Positions 12,136-23,668 of a stretch of DNA of 64,000 nucleotides are shown in pieces. The DNA comes from Leucaena leucocephala (lineage: Eukaryota > Streptophyta > Magnoliopsida > Fabales > Fabaceae). Under the pieces are notes generated by a model. It was given only the letters and a program-made list of their open reading frames with translations, ran no database searches and was not told the origin of the DNA. The position numbers and the translations under genes were made by a program. Each line of letters begins with the position of its first letter. Position 1 is the first letter of the stretch. The stretch covers positions 5,029,501 through 5,093,500 of the forward strand of contig CM073560.1 in assembly GCA_037074615.1 (NCBI GenBank), read 5' to 3'.

Positions 12136-12744
12136 TTCCAATAGATGGCAAATAAATGTCTAAAGGATCATTAAGCTCTAAAATGAATAATATAAATACC
12201 AGTCTTAAAACAAACAAAATGTAAATTATTTTAAAGTCCAAAATTTAAATTCAAAATTAAACATTCTAACGTGCTCATCTTTATCATCCAAAAATAAAAT
12301 ATTTTTTTGGTACCAAAAAATAAAATATTCGATCCTTTAGAAATAAGTTTTGCAAAAAAATAAAAGCTTAAACATGTAGTTTGAGCCCATGTTTTAAGGT
12401 TTATCATAAGGCCGGGTTCAAGCTCTTTCGTATTTAAAATCTTCCAATTTTCAAGGTCTGTCCCGAGAAAAAAATGGGATTTAAATGGGTAGTCTAAGGG
12501 GCTGATTTGTGTTTTACTACAACTCTATATGATACTAGTTGAATACAATTAATAAATAATTAAATTTTTTAAATATAATATTTTGTAATTGAATTATGTC
12601 TGTATATAGAAACAAATTTTAGAAGAGACAAACTTTATTTGAATAATTTTTATTTATAAAAAATATTAATTTTTAATTATATGTAAGGATATAACTTGGA
12701 CTCTAAAAAATAGATTGATTGCATATTATAAACAAATGTGAAAG
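12132..12744. other. Intergenic, no gene seen
   Basis: AT-rich sequence with no open frame or recognised element. It contains a short GTTCAAGC-type stretch near 12416 that resembles a tRNA B box but has no partner A box. Confidence 0.35.
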
Positions 12745-13045
12745 TTTGACAATTATGAAGTGTGAATCATTTTCTGGGGATGGGGTCAAGTAGATTTGAA
12801 GTTGAACATAAAAAAAAAAAAAAAAAAAAGATCGAGTGAAGGAGCAAAGCAATCAAATTTCACATCAAATTAATGTGAAAGAGTTTGTCGCATTTACCAA
12901 CTGAGTTATTGAGAGAAAAAGTCAAAGGAAGTGCATTAATTGGGCAAGAACATGCATGCATAGGTCTTCTTCCACAACACTCACCATTGTGTTTTGTTTC
13001 TAAATATCATGGCCCGCATTATTGAGCTTTCCTCGTCCAAACTTT
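12745..13045 (+). pseudogene. Decayed copy of the small-peptide candidate
   Basis: Aligns with 5524-5800 from AATTATGAAGTGTGA through GTGAAGGAGCAAAGCAAT, TTTGTCGCATTTACCAACTG and AGTTATTGAGAGAAAA to TATTGAGCTTTCCTCGTCC. The matching start codon (ATG at about 12951) is followed after two codons by an in-frame TAG, and the TATA box is gone. The copy also contains a poly-A insertion at about 12809-12829. It therefore looks like a dead duplicate about 7.2 kb from the intact-looking one. Confidence 0.5.
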
Positions 13046-14112
13046 TTTTTTTTAAAAAGAAAAACAATAGAGATAAACACTAATAAATATTTACTGAGGG
13101 ACTTTGACGTGATTTTTCCTATATTTTCATGTCTAATGTCTCCTTTAACATATTCTCTTTTGCTTCAATTACATTTAATCTAAAATTATTTCTTTTTATG
13201 AAAAAAATCCAGTTGCATGAGTTAAGTCCTAAAAACTCCACAAAGCTATGGTATGGTAACCCCATTTTAAATCCTTATTATAAGGACTTATTCCATGATC
13301 TAGACTCTTTGACTAAAATATTAATTAATAAAGTATCAACTATCAATTATTTTCTTAAAATTTTATAATATTCAATTCAATTAAAAATAGATATGGGTCG
13401 ACCTAATTTAATATTTTTAATTTATTTGTCTGCAAGCTACACAATCAATAATCTTAATCAGTAATCACATCTTAATCTTGAAAAGATTTTAAACTTTACT
13501 TTAATAGGATTATTGATTAATTATTATCATAGGATTCAAATCTTTCAAATATTAAAGTGTGGCTCAAAATCTTTTAAAGATTAAATTTTAAATTTTTATA
13601 ATATTTTAAATTTTTAACCATAATTAAAATTTATAATAATCATAAATAATTTATCAATTATAATGTATTTTTTCACACTCCTCATGCAAAGCATCCGAAA
13701 AATTTCTAATCCTTTTCCTAAATGTTATCTGCTTTGACATTCCCTAACTAACTAAAAGCATTCTGACTAACTAAGCAATCTTCTCTAATTAAGAAACTTC
13801 ATTAAGAGTAATTTAGAAAATTTTAAAAGCGTTAATTAATATTAAATGAATTCCTTAATTTATATAAAGTTATTAATAGGTCCTTATAGCATGAATCAGA
13901 AAAAGTGATCAGAGGTCATGAACGACCATGGGTCCATGACCATGTAATGATGCCCATGCTTTTCGTCAAGTAATTAATTATTAATTACTAAAGCTTGTAA
14001 TCTACACAACTTACTTTATCCAATTAATTCTAACTAATTTATCTAATTTATAAATTGATATATAATCTAATATTAAATATAAATATTTTAGGAAGATCAT
14101 ATATCATATATG
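13046..14112. other. Intergenic, no gene seen
   Basis: AT-rich. The frame at 13129-13368 shows no signal peptide, domain or codon bias and is not called. Confidence 0.4.
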
Positions 14113-14300
14113 TTATACTCCTCCAATCCTTAATATAAGATCTAATTAGGAAGTTGATCTTAGTCTTAAATATAATACATATTTCCTATATTTATCAATT
14201 TTTTCTAAAATTATCTCTATTAATACTCTTTCAACAATAATCAAATAAAAGAGGAAATGAAAGAGATTAAAGAAGATTATTAGAATATTTTTTTAAAAAA
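14113..14300. repeat. Small MITE-like repeat (family B), second copy
   Basis: Begins ACTCCTCCAATCCTTAATAT and follows 4391-4560 closely, sharing GATCTTAGTCTTAAATATAA and CAACAATAATCAA. Non-coding. It sits just 3' of the TraB-domain gene. Confidence 0.5.
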
Positions 14301-14645
14301 ATATTATATTAACTAACATTAAATTAATTAAATAAGAATATATTGCAACTTGCAGCTAATTGACCTTGTCATGCCGGTGAAAGTTTTTTTCGGCTTGCAC
14401 TCGTTCACTCACGGGTTCCATTCGGAAGCACACACAGCAACAACTGTATATTGAAACTTGTAACCCTAAAACATCAATGCATAAATTAGAACACAATTAA
14501 CAAATAAGATCAAGTAGGCTTCTCAATTTTGTTAAAAAGAAAAAAATTTCAAACTTTACACTGGTGGAGCAGAAGATTTGTTCTTTCTAGTTACTATGAA
14601 CATTTTCAGTTGAACAATCGTATCATTATCACCTAAGAATTATCA

Positions 14646-17600
14646 TTACACAAGATACTCAACAAGCTCTGTGCCAATTTGTGAGACCCAATCGAGAGAA
14701 GTACGAAAGAAGAGTTCCCAAAACACAAGATCCAATGCAAGGACTGATGAAAATATGAGCCATGCCAAGGTCTGGTAGCGATTCCACGGCCAACCTGAGA
14801 CTTGAGCCATTGTCTTGAGAAATGGGAATGAACTTGTATTTAGATTCCTTTTCTTTATGGACCACGCCGTAATCCACTGCACGCGACACGGGTCTAGGTC
14901 GAATCGCTCCCTTAATCTCCTCCCTAGATCAGGCATGTGACCACCCCCATAAAGTATCGCAATCCTATTGTTTCCCTCTTGAATTGCCTCTCTGAGAGAG
15001 TCTACTGCAGCTTTATTCCTCTCACCAATTATAACAGATTTCTCCTCTACATCTGCTGTCACTTCTGTTAACCTTCACAACAATATTTTTGGTATTAATG
15101 ACCAAAAAAAGAAAGGAGAGGTATGATTAATCTTTTGATCCCCATGGATTTGGCTCGGTAATAACTCGGTCTTTGTATTTTTGACTCGGTTGTAACTCAA
15201 TCCTTATATTTTTTACTCAGTTAAAACTCAGTCTCTAAATTTTAACTCACTGCAACTCAGTCTTTATAGATTTAACCATTTAAAGCTTTAGTCCTAAGTT
15301 TTATGAAATATATAATTTTATTTTCTAAAATATAGAGATTAATATTTTAAATGGTTAAACTATAAGGACTAATGTATATCGAGTCAAAGTTATAGGTTAT
15401 AACGAGTCAAAATTATAAGGATTGAGTTGCACTTAGTCAAAGTTTAAGGATTAAGTGGTTAAGGGAGTCAAAATAAATAGGGACCAAAAGATTAATTTTT
15501 CCCAAAAAAGATTGAGGGATGCATCAGAAGCAAATAATGGCATATATACTCACTCAGTCGTTAGTCTCTTTGCAAGGAAGACCTTAATTGCAGCACCAAA
15601 ATCGAGACTTGACAATGCCTCTATTTCAGGAAATGCTGATGCTTGACTTCCAGCATCTGCACAGATGCTTCCGATGATAAAAAGGCCGACAAGTGGCATA
15701 GGAAGTACACGAGAAGCCCATAAAAGCTTGGACCTCCATGGACCAAGATCTTCTGGAACAGAAGAAGCTGGCTGCAACATTGCCTTTGTGGATCTAAGAG
15801 TCATATCTCTTGCAAAAGAAAAGAAGCTTTCACCTTTTTCAAGCTGAAACACAAGGGCAATTTTTTATTATCTGAACGCAAAAAGAACATGAAGATTGAC
15901 AAACTGTTCAAGACAGCTTTCAAATCCTTTGTTAGCTTAAAATGAGTTTATCCCACCTGTAGATGAGAAAACTGGGGAACCAAAGATAGTGAAAGCAAAG
16001 TATGTTGCCCAATATTTATTCTCAACTTTATTTGACTATCCATCTATGCGTAGTGGAGTATATCAATAGGAATAAGCATTGCATGTTCAAAATTTTTAAA
16101 ATAGAAAATATCTTGCTCCTGACCAAAATCAAATTTTATTAGGAGAATTTTGTTGGCTTAATGGGTATAAGTACTACAATATGTAAGATCAAATATGCCA
16201 ACACTATACGGAAATTTTGTTATCATATAAGTATTGATTTAGCTACTTATGGAGGCTTTAATAAATGATTTTGCTAAGCTATTTTGTTAAGTAGTCTTTT
16301 CAACCATGTTTATAATAAGTATGTAATAATTATCTATGCGATCCCCAATCACTGTAGTAAGAATAGGCCCCATTATGTGAGCACCATGTTGAATAAAGTC
16401 AGAAAAATGAAGGGACCAACCTGGAGCAATTTGAAGGTTTCATAGTCAAGATCTGCATGGTACCAATTCTCAGCTTGGTAACTGAGAGAGTCTAATTGGA
16501 AATCAAGCATGAGAATTCGAGCCATCCATCGTTGGATGCATCCCAAGATGTTTATCCCTCCTTTAGTGCCAGAGCCTCTCATCTTTGCTTTAGGGATATT
16601 GTTTCTTCTACTTTCTATACTTTCCCTGCTAGCTACCATTTCATAAAGTACGCAATCATAGGATTCAAGTACTTCTTGGAGGGCTGTAAAATACCTGCTC
16701 GTAGAAATCAGGATCACTAAAATCACTTATTTCTCAATGTAGAACATAAATTAAGTCGATGCGACTAAAAACACTAGTGATTCTTAATAAATAAATTAAA
16801 AATAGTCATAGAACAAAAACCAATTCTATAAATACTTCATGAATGCTAGGCAGTTCACCACTTTATATCTTCTTTAAACATACTCTTTAGTCATTTATAG
16901 CAACTGGATGTCAATTGATGGAATTGGTTCGGAAACGGCGATAATTTTGTTCACCCAACTCATTATGAACTACCTGCCACATTTTGTAGTCAAACAGCAG
17001 AGGAATCTTCCAAAATCATTTAACAAGCTAATACCATGTGCATAGTAGACCTGTGATTGTCATGAATAATGTCACACTAACTCCTAATGTCATCAACCAT
17101 ATCTAAAAGTGCAAAGCTAGCGGTCTGTTAGACCTACATTTAGATAATCATAAATCTAAATTCCTCCTCACACATGACCCTATGAATGTAATAAAAGAGA
17201 GCTCCACAATTGGGCCTGACAATGCTCATTAAAAAAAAAGTAAAATTTTTGTTGTGACATTGTTTTTCTCATCACTATTTGCCAGAGACAATAAGGGAAG
17301 CCTTCATTTGCCAAAACTTCAACATCTACCAATTTCCCTGACTTCGCCTCTTCCTTTATCAGCAACAGGACTCTATAATTTCCCATTATTCTTTTATATT
17401 ACAAATGTCATATCCACTTCGTTTCTCCATCTTCAACCATTAATCCAATAATCCCAAGGATAAGTTGTTTTCAGAACAACTACAAAGACAGAAAATTGGG
17501 AAGTTAGACAGACTTACTCTTTATCTGCAATGTGAATTGTTGAAACTAAATCAACCTACACCATCAGAAAGAGCAAAAGATAACACACAATAAATCAATT

Positions 17601-18055
17601 CATTAAAAAAAAGGAACAAAAATACCATCGTTGAGCAATGGAAAGGTTTCAGTTCGCACCTGAAGAAAAGGGTACAATAGGGACCATGGAAACTTCTTCC
17701 TGTAGCTCACTATAGCCGTCTGCAACTCTCCACTCCCTCCATCGATTCCTCGTTTGAATCTCAGGAAATCCGCCATGGAAGCGTTTTGCAAGAACTTATC
17801 CGCAGACCCATCTTCTATAACTTGTTTGGAAGAAGAAGAAGAAGCTCTAACAATTGAGGAAAATGGAAGAGAAGTATAGAGCGAAGAGAATTGAAAAGGG
17901 GGTCTATTAAATTTAAGGCATCGTCTACAAGAAGAATGGATGGTTCTGATTCGAGTGGGAGTGGGAGTGGGAGTGGAAGTAGAAGGGGAATCGAGGTTGG
18001 AAATCGAAGGAAACGAAGACGAAGAAGGGATTACAGAAAACGAAGCGATAACCAT
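14646..18055 (-). CDS. TraB-domain protein, probably chloroplast
   Basis: Plant member of the TraB/PrgY family, part of the Tiki/EreA/GumN group in which paired GxxH-type motifs suggest a metal-dependent hydrolase; the plant function is not known to me. Five exons on the minus strand: 18055-17660, 17555-17518, 16694-16421, 15843-15554 and 15072-14646, total 474 residues. The microexon of 38 bp restores VDLVSTIHIADKEYF, giving the first conserved His at about residue 140. The second motif, LYGGGHMPDLGRR, has His at about 378 and is preceded by the family-typical ADVEEKSVIIGERN. The first 70 residues are rich in Ser, Thr and Pro with few acidic residues, as in a chloroplast transit peptide. A hydrophobic segment (LAWLIFSSVLALDLVFWELFF) near the C-terminus suggests membrane anchoring. 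The exon 5 acceptor was set at GAAG|G because only this keeps the frame and gives LTTELTEVTADVEE. Intron 4 contains a foldback element. Confidence 0.88.
15126..15499. repeat. Foldback element inside TraB-gene intron 4
   Basis: Ends read ATTAATCTTTTGATCCC (15126) and GGGACCAAAAGATTAAT (to about 15497), near-perfect inverted repeats. Each arm is itself built of degenerate repeats around AACTCGGTC/AACTCAATCCTTATA of about 30-40 bp. The whole insert is roughly palindromic and could form a long hairpin in the pre-mRNA. It accounts for most of the 481 bp intron. Confidence 0.75.
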
Positions 18056-19500
18056 TCTCTCTCTCTCTCTCTCAAAGGTAAGAGAAAGAACAATGGGGGA
18101 CGTTTGGATGGCCAGAAAAATAGGAACTTTTTTTTTTCCCAGTCCTGGAAGATCATTTCCCTCGTAAATTACTCTAATTGCGATTAGCTGTCCGTTTGTT
18201 TGGGTTCCTTACGCACGTCCTTACTTCGTATAGCATAGAAAACAAATCTTGTAGCCCTTAACAACTTTAGGCTTGCACGCAATGTCCCATCTCTTCCAAT
18301 AATTAGAGATTTTATGGACCAGAAGATGATGATTGTTCTTTCAGATTTCTGCTAAGCTTAATTTCTTTGGAGGATTTCAATTTCTTTTTATTTAATCATA
18401 TCATCCCCAAATTATTTTAGATTTGAGATCAATTCATTTTAAAGTCTAGTGTTCAAATTTTTTTTACCCTTTCTAATAAATGTAATTACAATATATTTTA
18501 ATTTCAAATATGTTCTCTTTACAAACTTGTCTTACTTTTAATTGTAAAATGTTTTTTAAGAAATTTTTAAAATAGAAGTTATCTATTAACCACATCCTCA
18601 ACCTCTATATTGATTTAAAGAAAAAACAACATAAATCGTTAAAAATAGAGATATTTTTTTTCTATTTATTTTGACTCATTTGTAGTATATTGGCGTCGCC
18701 GTTTTCTATCTCCAATTATTTTCTGCTTTTCTTTCTACAAATTAGACTCCATCTAAAATTTTCTTGCTTTCACATAATATCCTTCTTCCATATTAACTCT
18801 TCTTCAAAATTAAAAGAAATAAAAAATCTTAGTCGGCCATCAATATAATAAACAACTGGGGTCATATTACACTGATATTATTTATGTCACTCTCCAACAT
18901 TTAATAGGAAATAAATGAGGAGACGTCAATGACATACCTCATACTTAGACAAAAAAAAATCATTATCTCTACCTAATAAATAGAAAAAAATGACAAAAAA
19001 TATTTTAAAAAATAATAAATATCAAAATACGATATTATATTTAGTAATACTTGATCTGTAATTAATAACTATCCTATTCTAGAGTCTTTTTTCTTCATTT
19101 TCTCTAAATAGAACTAGTGGAGTAATTCACAAAAAATCTGATGCATTATAATATAGAAAATTATAATACATTAATATTATAATGCATTAAAATAACAAAA
19201 TAAAGCATATATATATAGAATAAATTAAAACCAGGCATGAAGGGGGAAATTGTCCTTGGTCAAGAGATACAAACAACGAGAGATTGATTGCTCACTTGAA
19301 AAAATAAATAAGTTACAAAGAATACAATGGAAGATGCAAATAATAAGCCCAGCCTTATATAATACTACAATATATAATCAATTACAAAACTAAAAATACA
19401 AGAGAATTCCCAAAATTAATAGGCAGAATCCAACTTTATGCATTGATGTATGCTGAAATATTACTCTTCAAATTACCTATCAGATTGCAAAAAATGTTGC
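18056..19500. other. Intergenic between TraB and ankyrin-AAA genes
   Basis: The first 130 bp form the 5' flank of the TraB gene, with a CT-rich stretch at 18056-18075 (AG-rich on the coding strand). The plus-strand frames at 17891-18187 are shadows of TraB exon 1. The rest, to 19500, is AT-rich and without genes; it includes the 3' flank of the ankyrin-AAA gene. Confidence 0.5.
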
Positions 19501-20393
19501 TTACTGTGATAGTATCCGAAGTCCAGCTTCTAAATCTACCAGTGTGATGGTAAGAAGTTCTTCTGTATCTATACAATCAAAGCTAAGCCTGAGATCCAAA
19601 TTTTCTCTAGCATTAACCAACATGGTATCCACCAAACCGCCATTCATTTCCTTGCGTTGCTTCTCTGTTATTACCTTTTCTATCAATGCTGATACAGCTT
19701 CTACACTGCATGAGTTATGCAACTTGAATCCATATAGCAAGCTTTCCACTGCTTGATTTTTCATCTTGATGTGAAGGATTTCGGCTAGTTCGGACGAATT
19801 GAAATCGCTAAAATAGAAAAACTTGGTCACCCGCCTGGTGAAACCTTCATTCGAACGGATTACTCGCTGCATTGGTTCACTGTATCCAGCAAATATAACA
19901 ACTATCTTTCCAGTGTCCATGACAGACATGATCTCCTCTAAGGCTTCCAATCCGTAGTCCTTATCGTCTGCCTTCTGCATCGGTATCAATCTGTAAGCTT
20001 CGTCAACAAATAGAATTCCTCCTTCTGCTTCTTGTATCTGTAAAAAATTGGTCAATGCATGGTGGCCGGTCAGGTTTGATTTCTAAAATAAGTATGCAAA
20101 GAAGGATTTCAAAGCCAGTAACATACCTTCCTCCTGGTCTTTGGACCGGTATGACCAACAAACTCTCCAACCAAATCAGTTCGTTGGACTTCAGTCACTT
20201 TATCAGTTGGTAGAATTCCGACCATATGGAGTAATTTACCGAGGATCCGAGCTACCATTGTTTTACCTATTGAATATAACAACCAAAAATTAAAAAAAAA
20301 GTGCTAGATTGTAAGGCTGTCTTAACTTTTAAACATGGAATGGATGAGAAAGGGCTAAAATGGCATAATATCATGGGCTAAATGAGAAAACAA

Positions 20394-20441
<48 letters not shown>

Positions 20442-22351
20442 CTGAGTAAGATGTCTTTTTCCAACACAGGTTACATATAAAAAACTACATTTTAGAAAAA
20501 TCTGTAATGAATAACCTGTTCCAGGATTGCCAAGGAAGGCCATATGTGGGGGTCTTCTGGGGCCAACTTGCAGACCGAGCGCTCTGCGTCTCTCATCCAA
20601 AAGCATGCCCTTTGCCCACTTTCTCAATTGTAATTTTAAATCATGTAGCCCTACAACATTTGCGATTTCATTTTCAAGCTCATCCATTTTAGCTTTGGAT
20701 TCACCGCATGCTTCAATAGCCCGTCTCCTTCTCTGTTCTTCAAAATGATGCTGTAAAAGTTCCCTAAGTTTCTTACTTTCAGGGCCTTGAGAAAGATGAT
20801 TTAAAGGAGTCATTCCCTCCTGCAATTCATAGCTTTGAGAATCAATCAAAATCTTCCAAAAAGATGTAAATATAACTTCAAAATATCAATGCACATTTAC
20901 TACATTGTCCTTAGCACTGCAATCAGCATTGTACTCAAGCAATGTTTTCACAGTTAAGCATTCTCCAGCCCGCAGAGAGTACCAAACAGCAAGATGTAGA
21001 GGCGTCATACCATTCTGCAAGAACAAGTTTGACAAAAAACTGTCAGATAGAACATTTAAACAATTCATTCTTGCTTTTGACCTAGAGTTTAAGCTTTGCA
21101 CAGAATTCCAAGAAAAAAGGACATGACAACTGGCAAGCAGCTCAAGGCCAAGCCATGGCTTAGGTGGCTTAAGAATCATGTTTCTACAGTAATATTCCAT
21201 ACTAGTGTGTGAGTGGATTAAATAAGAGAGGAAGTGACAAGAAAATTCACATTTGCTTTAGCTTCAATAAAAGCTCCATGAGCAAGAAGTAACTTGGTCG
21301 CTTCATTGCACCCGTTCTTTGCTGCCATGTGCAAGGGTGTCTCTCCATACTACAAAAACAATGCAGAAAAAACTTATTAGGAGAAAATTCACTTGTAGTC
21401 AACTTATTAACATTTTAACAAGAACTTTAAGAAAAATTATTATCTAGTTCCTACCATATTCTTGGCCTCCAACTCAGCTTCATCCGGTCCTTGCCAATTG
21501 AGAAGAAATTTAACTATATCAGTCCTATTGTGGCCAGCAGAAACATGAAGTGGAGTCTGAGCCATCTGCATTTAAGATAGGTTGGATCCTCAGACATGAA
21601 GTAGGAAGACAACGAGAGGAGCCACATTGAATCCAATAAAGTTAAGACCATCATATAACCAAGTATCATAGTTCCATCTGACAATTAAAGCATCGGGCTC
21701 TTTAAAATTTTATCACACAAAGATTCATAATTGGAAGCTAAGGAACTATTACAGAAAGTTCAGCGCATGAATTTAAAAAAGCTCCACCCGGATACAGCTG
21801 ACTCAGCTTTGATCAAGATGTCTTGCCCCAAGTGGTTTGTAATCAACATTATCGATGTTGACAGCAAATTCAACGCTCAAAGCATTATATTCATCTCACA
21901 TTTTCCTTTTGATTCTTAAAGTTGCTGCCGAATTTAATAATGCCAAGCATACATCAGAAATTATAACAAAGGCATACAAGGAACAGCATCCAAATTGTCA
22001 TTACCCAGCTAGACTTTTATGCATTACTACCAAGTATATCTGAATTCATTTGCATAGTAAATCCTCAACTCAGCAAGCATTATAGAGGACAACAAAAGAA
22101 TCATTTTAATCCAGAATGCTCGTACAATGAAATCAAAGAAATCTTTGGTCCAAAAACGCAAAATGAGGAAATGGTGGAAAAGCAAAGAAGATAAGAAGAA
22201 TGAGAGATCTCACAACAGGGTTTCTCTCGTTGAGGAGAGAAGGGTTGTCTCGAAGTAGCCTCTGGAAGGCAACAAGGTCCCCAGATTGAGCGAAGCCATG
22301 GATGGTGGCCGGTTTAGCAGATCTTAGCCGTTGGTCCTGAGACTTCTGCAT
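19501..22351 (-). CDS. Ankyrin-repeat AAA ATPase (CfxQ/CbbX-like)
   Basis: Protein with N-terminal ankyrin repeats and a C-terminal CbbX/CfxQ-type AAA+ domain, the counterpart of Arabidopsis At3g24530. Seven minus-strand exons: 22351-22214, 21565-21455, 21349-21251, 21014-20904, 20819-20516, 20266-20127 and 20037-19501, total 479 residues against about 481 in Arabidopsis. Ankyrin repeats cover about residues 47-165 (AQTPLHVSAGHN, GETPLHMAAKNG, NGMTPLHLAVWY, EGMTPLNHL). Walker A is GNPGTGKT at 250-257, split by intron 5 within the second-last Gly codon. Walker B is GILFVDEAY at about 308-316. The bacterial and red-algal relatives are Rubisco activases, but the green-plant ankyrin fusion has no proven role of that kind, so function is open. 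The start ATG at 22351 was chosen because MQKSQDQRLRSAKPATIHGF matches the family start. Intron 5 carries a long TA repeat. Confidence 0.93.
20397..20438. repeat. (TA)n microsatellite in ankyrin-AAA intron 5
   Basis: About 21 TA units, uninterrupted, within the intron that splits the Walker A motif. Likely polymorphic. Confidence 0.95.
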
Positions 22352-23499
22352 CTTGAATTCGGAGGAACAACGGCGGAATTGGAGAATGCAAGAGAAAGAA
22401 AGAGAAAACAGAAAATGAAAGTCAAAACAAGTTTTGGATTTTCCTTTTGGGATTTGAGTCTTGGGAGGCGGAGTGTGAGAATATGGAGGAAATCCGCAAT
22501 CCTCCGCGGCCGACTCTTGCGTGCGAAATCTTGTTCCCACTGCTTTCTCTGCCTATCATATTCCTCCTTCCATTTCTATATTCCTTGAAGAAGAAGCATT
22601 TGACGATTATGTCCTCGCCGTCCTTCTTCATCCACAGATCAAAATAGAGATGCTGGACACAGCTGGAACGCGATGGCGAGTTAACCACATAGACATAAAA
22701 TTGTAACCGCCCACTTTCTTTCACTGTGATAATGTTTTTTTAAACTTTTTTCTTTTCTTTTTGCACGGTCATGGTAAACTTATTCAATTTAATATAAACC
22801 ATTGTTCCCACCTCCCACCAAAAGGGGAAAAAAAACAAGACATGTGCTTTTCATTAATAATGTTTTTAACACAAATGAAAAGAAAAAGCTAAAAATTGAG
22901 AAAATTATATTTAATTTCTATGTAAAGAATTTAATTATAAAAATATCCCACGAATTCATCAAATGAATTTAATTTTTTTAAATTATAAAATCTCGCGTGT
23001 TTGAGATTAATTTTTTATTAATTATAAAATGACAGAACTATCCCTGAGAAAAAATAAATCAAGCAATATGAATAATAAATCTATAAAAAAAAAATAATAA
23101 CTCAAACAATATGAATAATAATTTTTGGAGGAAATAATAACTGGAGATAAAAAAATAATAACTGAGATATTTTTTTAGAGATAATTTTATTATTTTATAA
23201 TTTAAAAAAATTAATCTTAAATCTTATGAGATTTGATAGTCCTTTGATGGATTCATAGATTTTTTTTATAGTTAAGATTCTTTGTATTGGATTAAGTGTA
23301 ATTGTCCCCTAAAAATTTGACTAAAAAGGCCATGTCAGGTCATATCCGCCTCTAGTAGAATGGTTTCGAGGTATCTCATAGGCATATGTTGAAATCCAAA
23401 AAGAAAGAGATGACACTTCCTTGATAAGGCAGAGCAGAGTAAATGATGGAGCTCGAGTTGATTCGTCTCTCAAGAGTAAGTTTTTAGGGTTAGTGAAAA
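22352..23499. other. Upstream of ankyrin-AAA gene; no other gene
   Basis: The first 200-350 bp are the likely 5' UTR and promoter of the ankyrin-AAA gene. Overlapping frames on both strands at 22331-22724 look like chance openings in GC-richer promoter DNA. 22740-23320 is AT-rich without features. Confidence 0.45.
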
Positions 23500-23668
23500 T
23501 TAATAAGTTAGAATAAATGGTAAGTATATTTTCGCATTCAAAAGGATCCAATTTGAACCAGCTTACACGGTTAGGATCTCTCGCAATATGAATTTTATCA
23601 ACCTCTCCATCCCTCTGTAGGATCCGTTTGATTGCTTTAATAATATCCCTATCAGACAGCAAGAGCAT
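23500..23668 (-). pseudogene. Possible retroelement RNase H fragment
   Basis: The minus-strand frame reads DRDIIKAIKRILQRDGEVDK, then IHIARDPNRVSWFKL. Its layout resembles the end of plant RVT_3-type RNase H domains (LIKAIRELLQRDWEV followed by IREANRVADWLAKL), with the key Glu-Ala of REAN changed. It is short and isolated, so the call is tentative. Confidence 0.35.

Noticed and set aside
15050..15069. AACAG acceptor for the last TraB exon
   Set aside because: It leaves the reading frame out of phase with exon 4; the GAAG acceptor seven bases upstream of it keeps the frame and restores conserved residues.
17891..18187. Plus-strand basic frames at the TraB gene start
   Set aside because: Antisense shadows of the transit-peptide exon.
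22331..22724. Cluster of overlapping frames on both strands
   Set aside because: Non-ATG starts, no homology; lies in the promoter and leader of the ankyrin-AAA gene.
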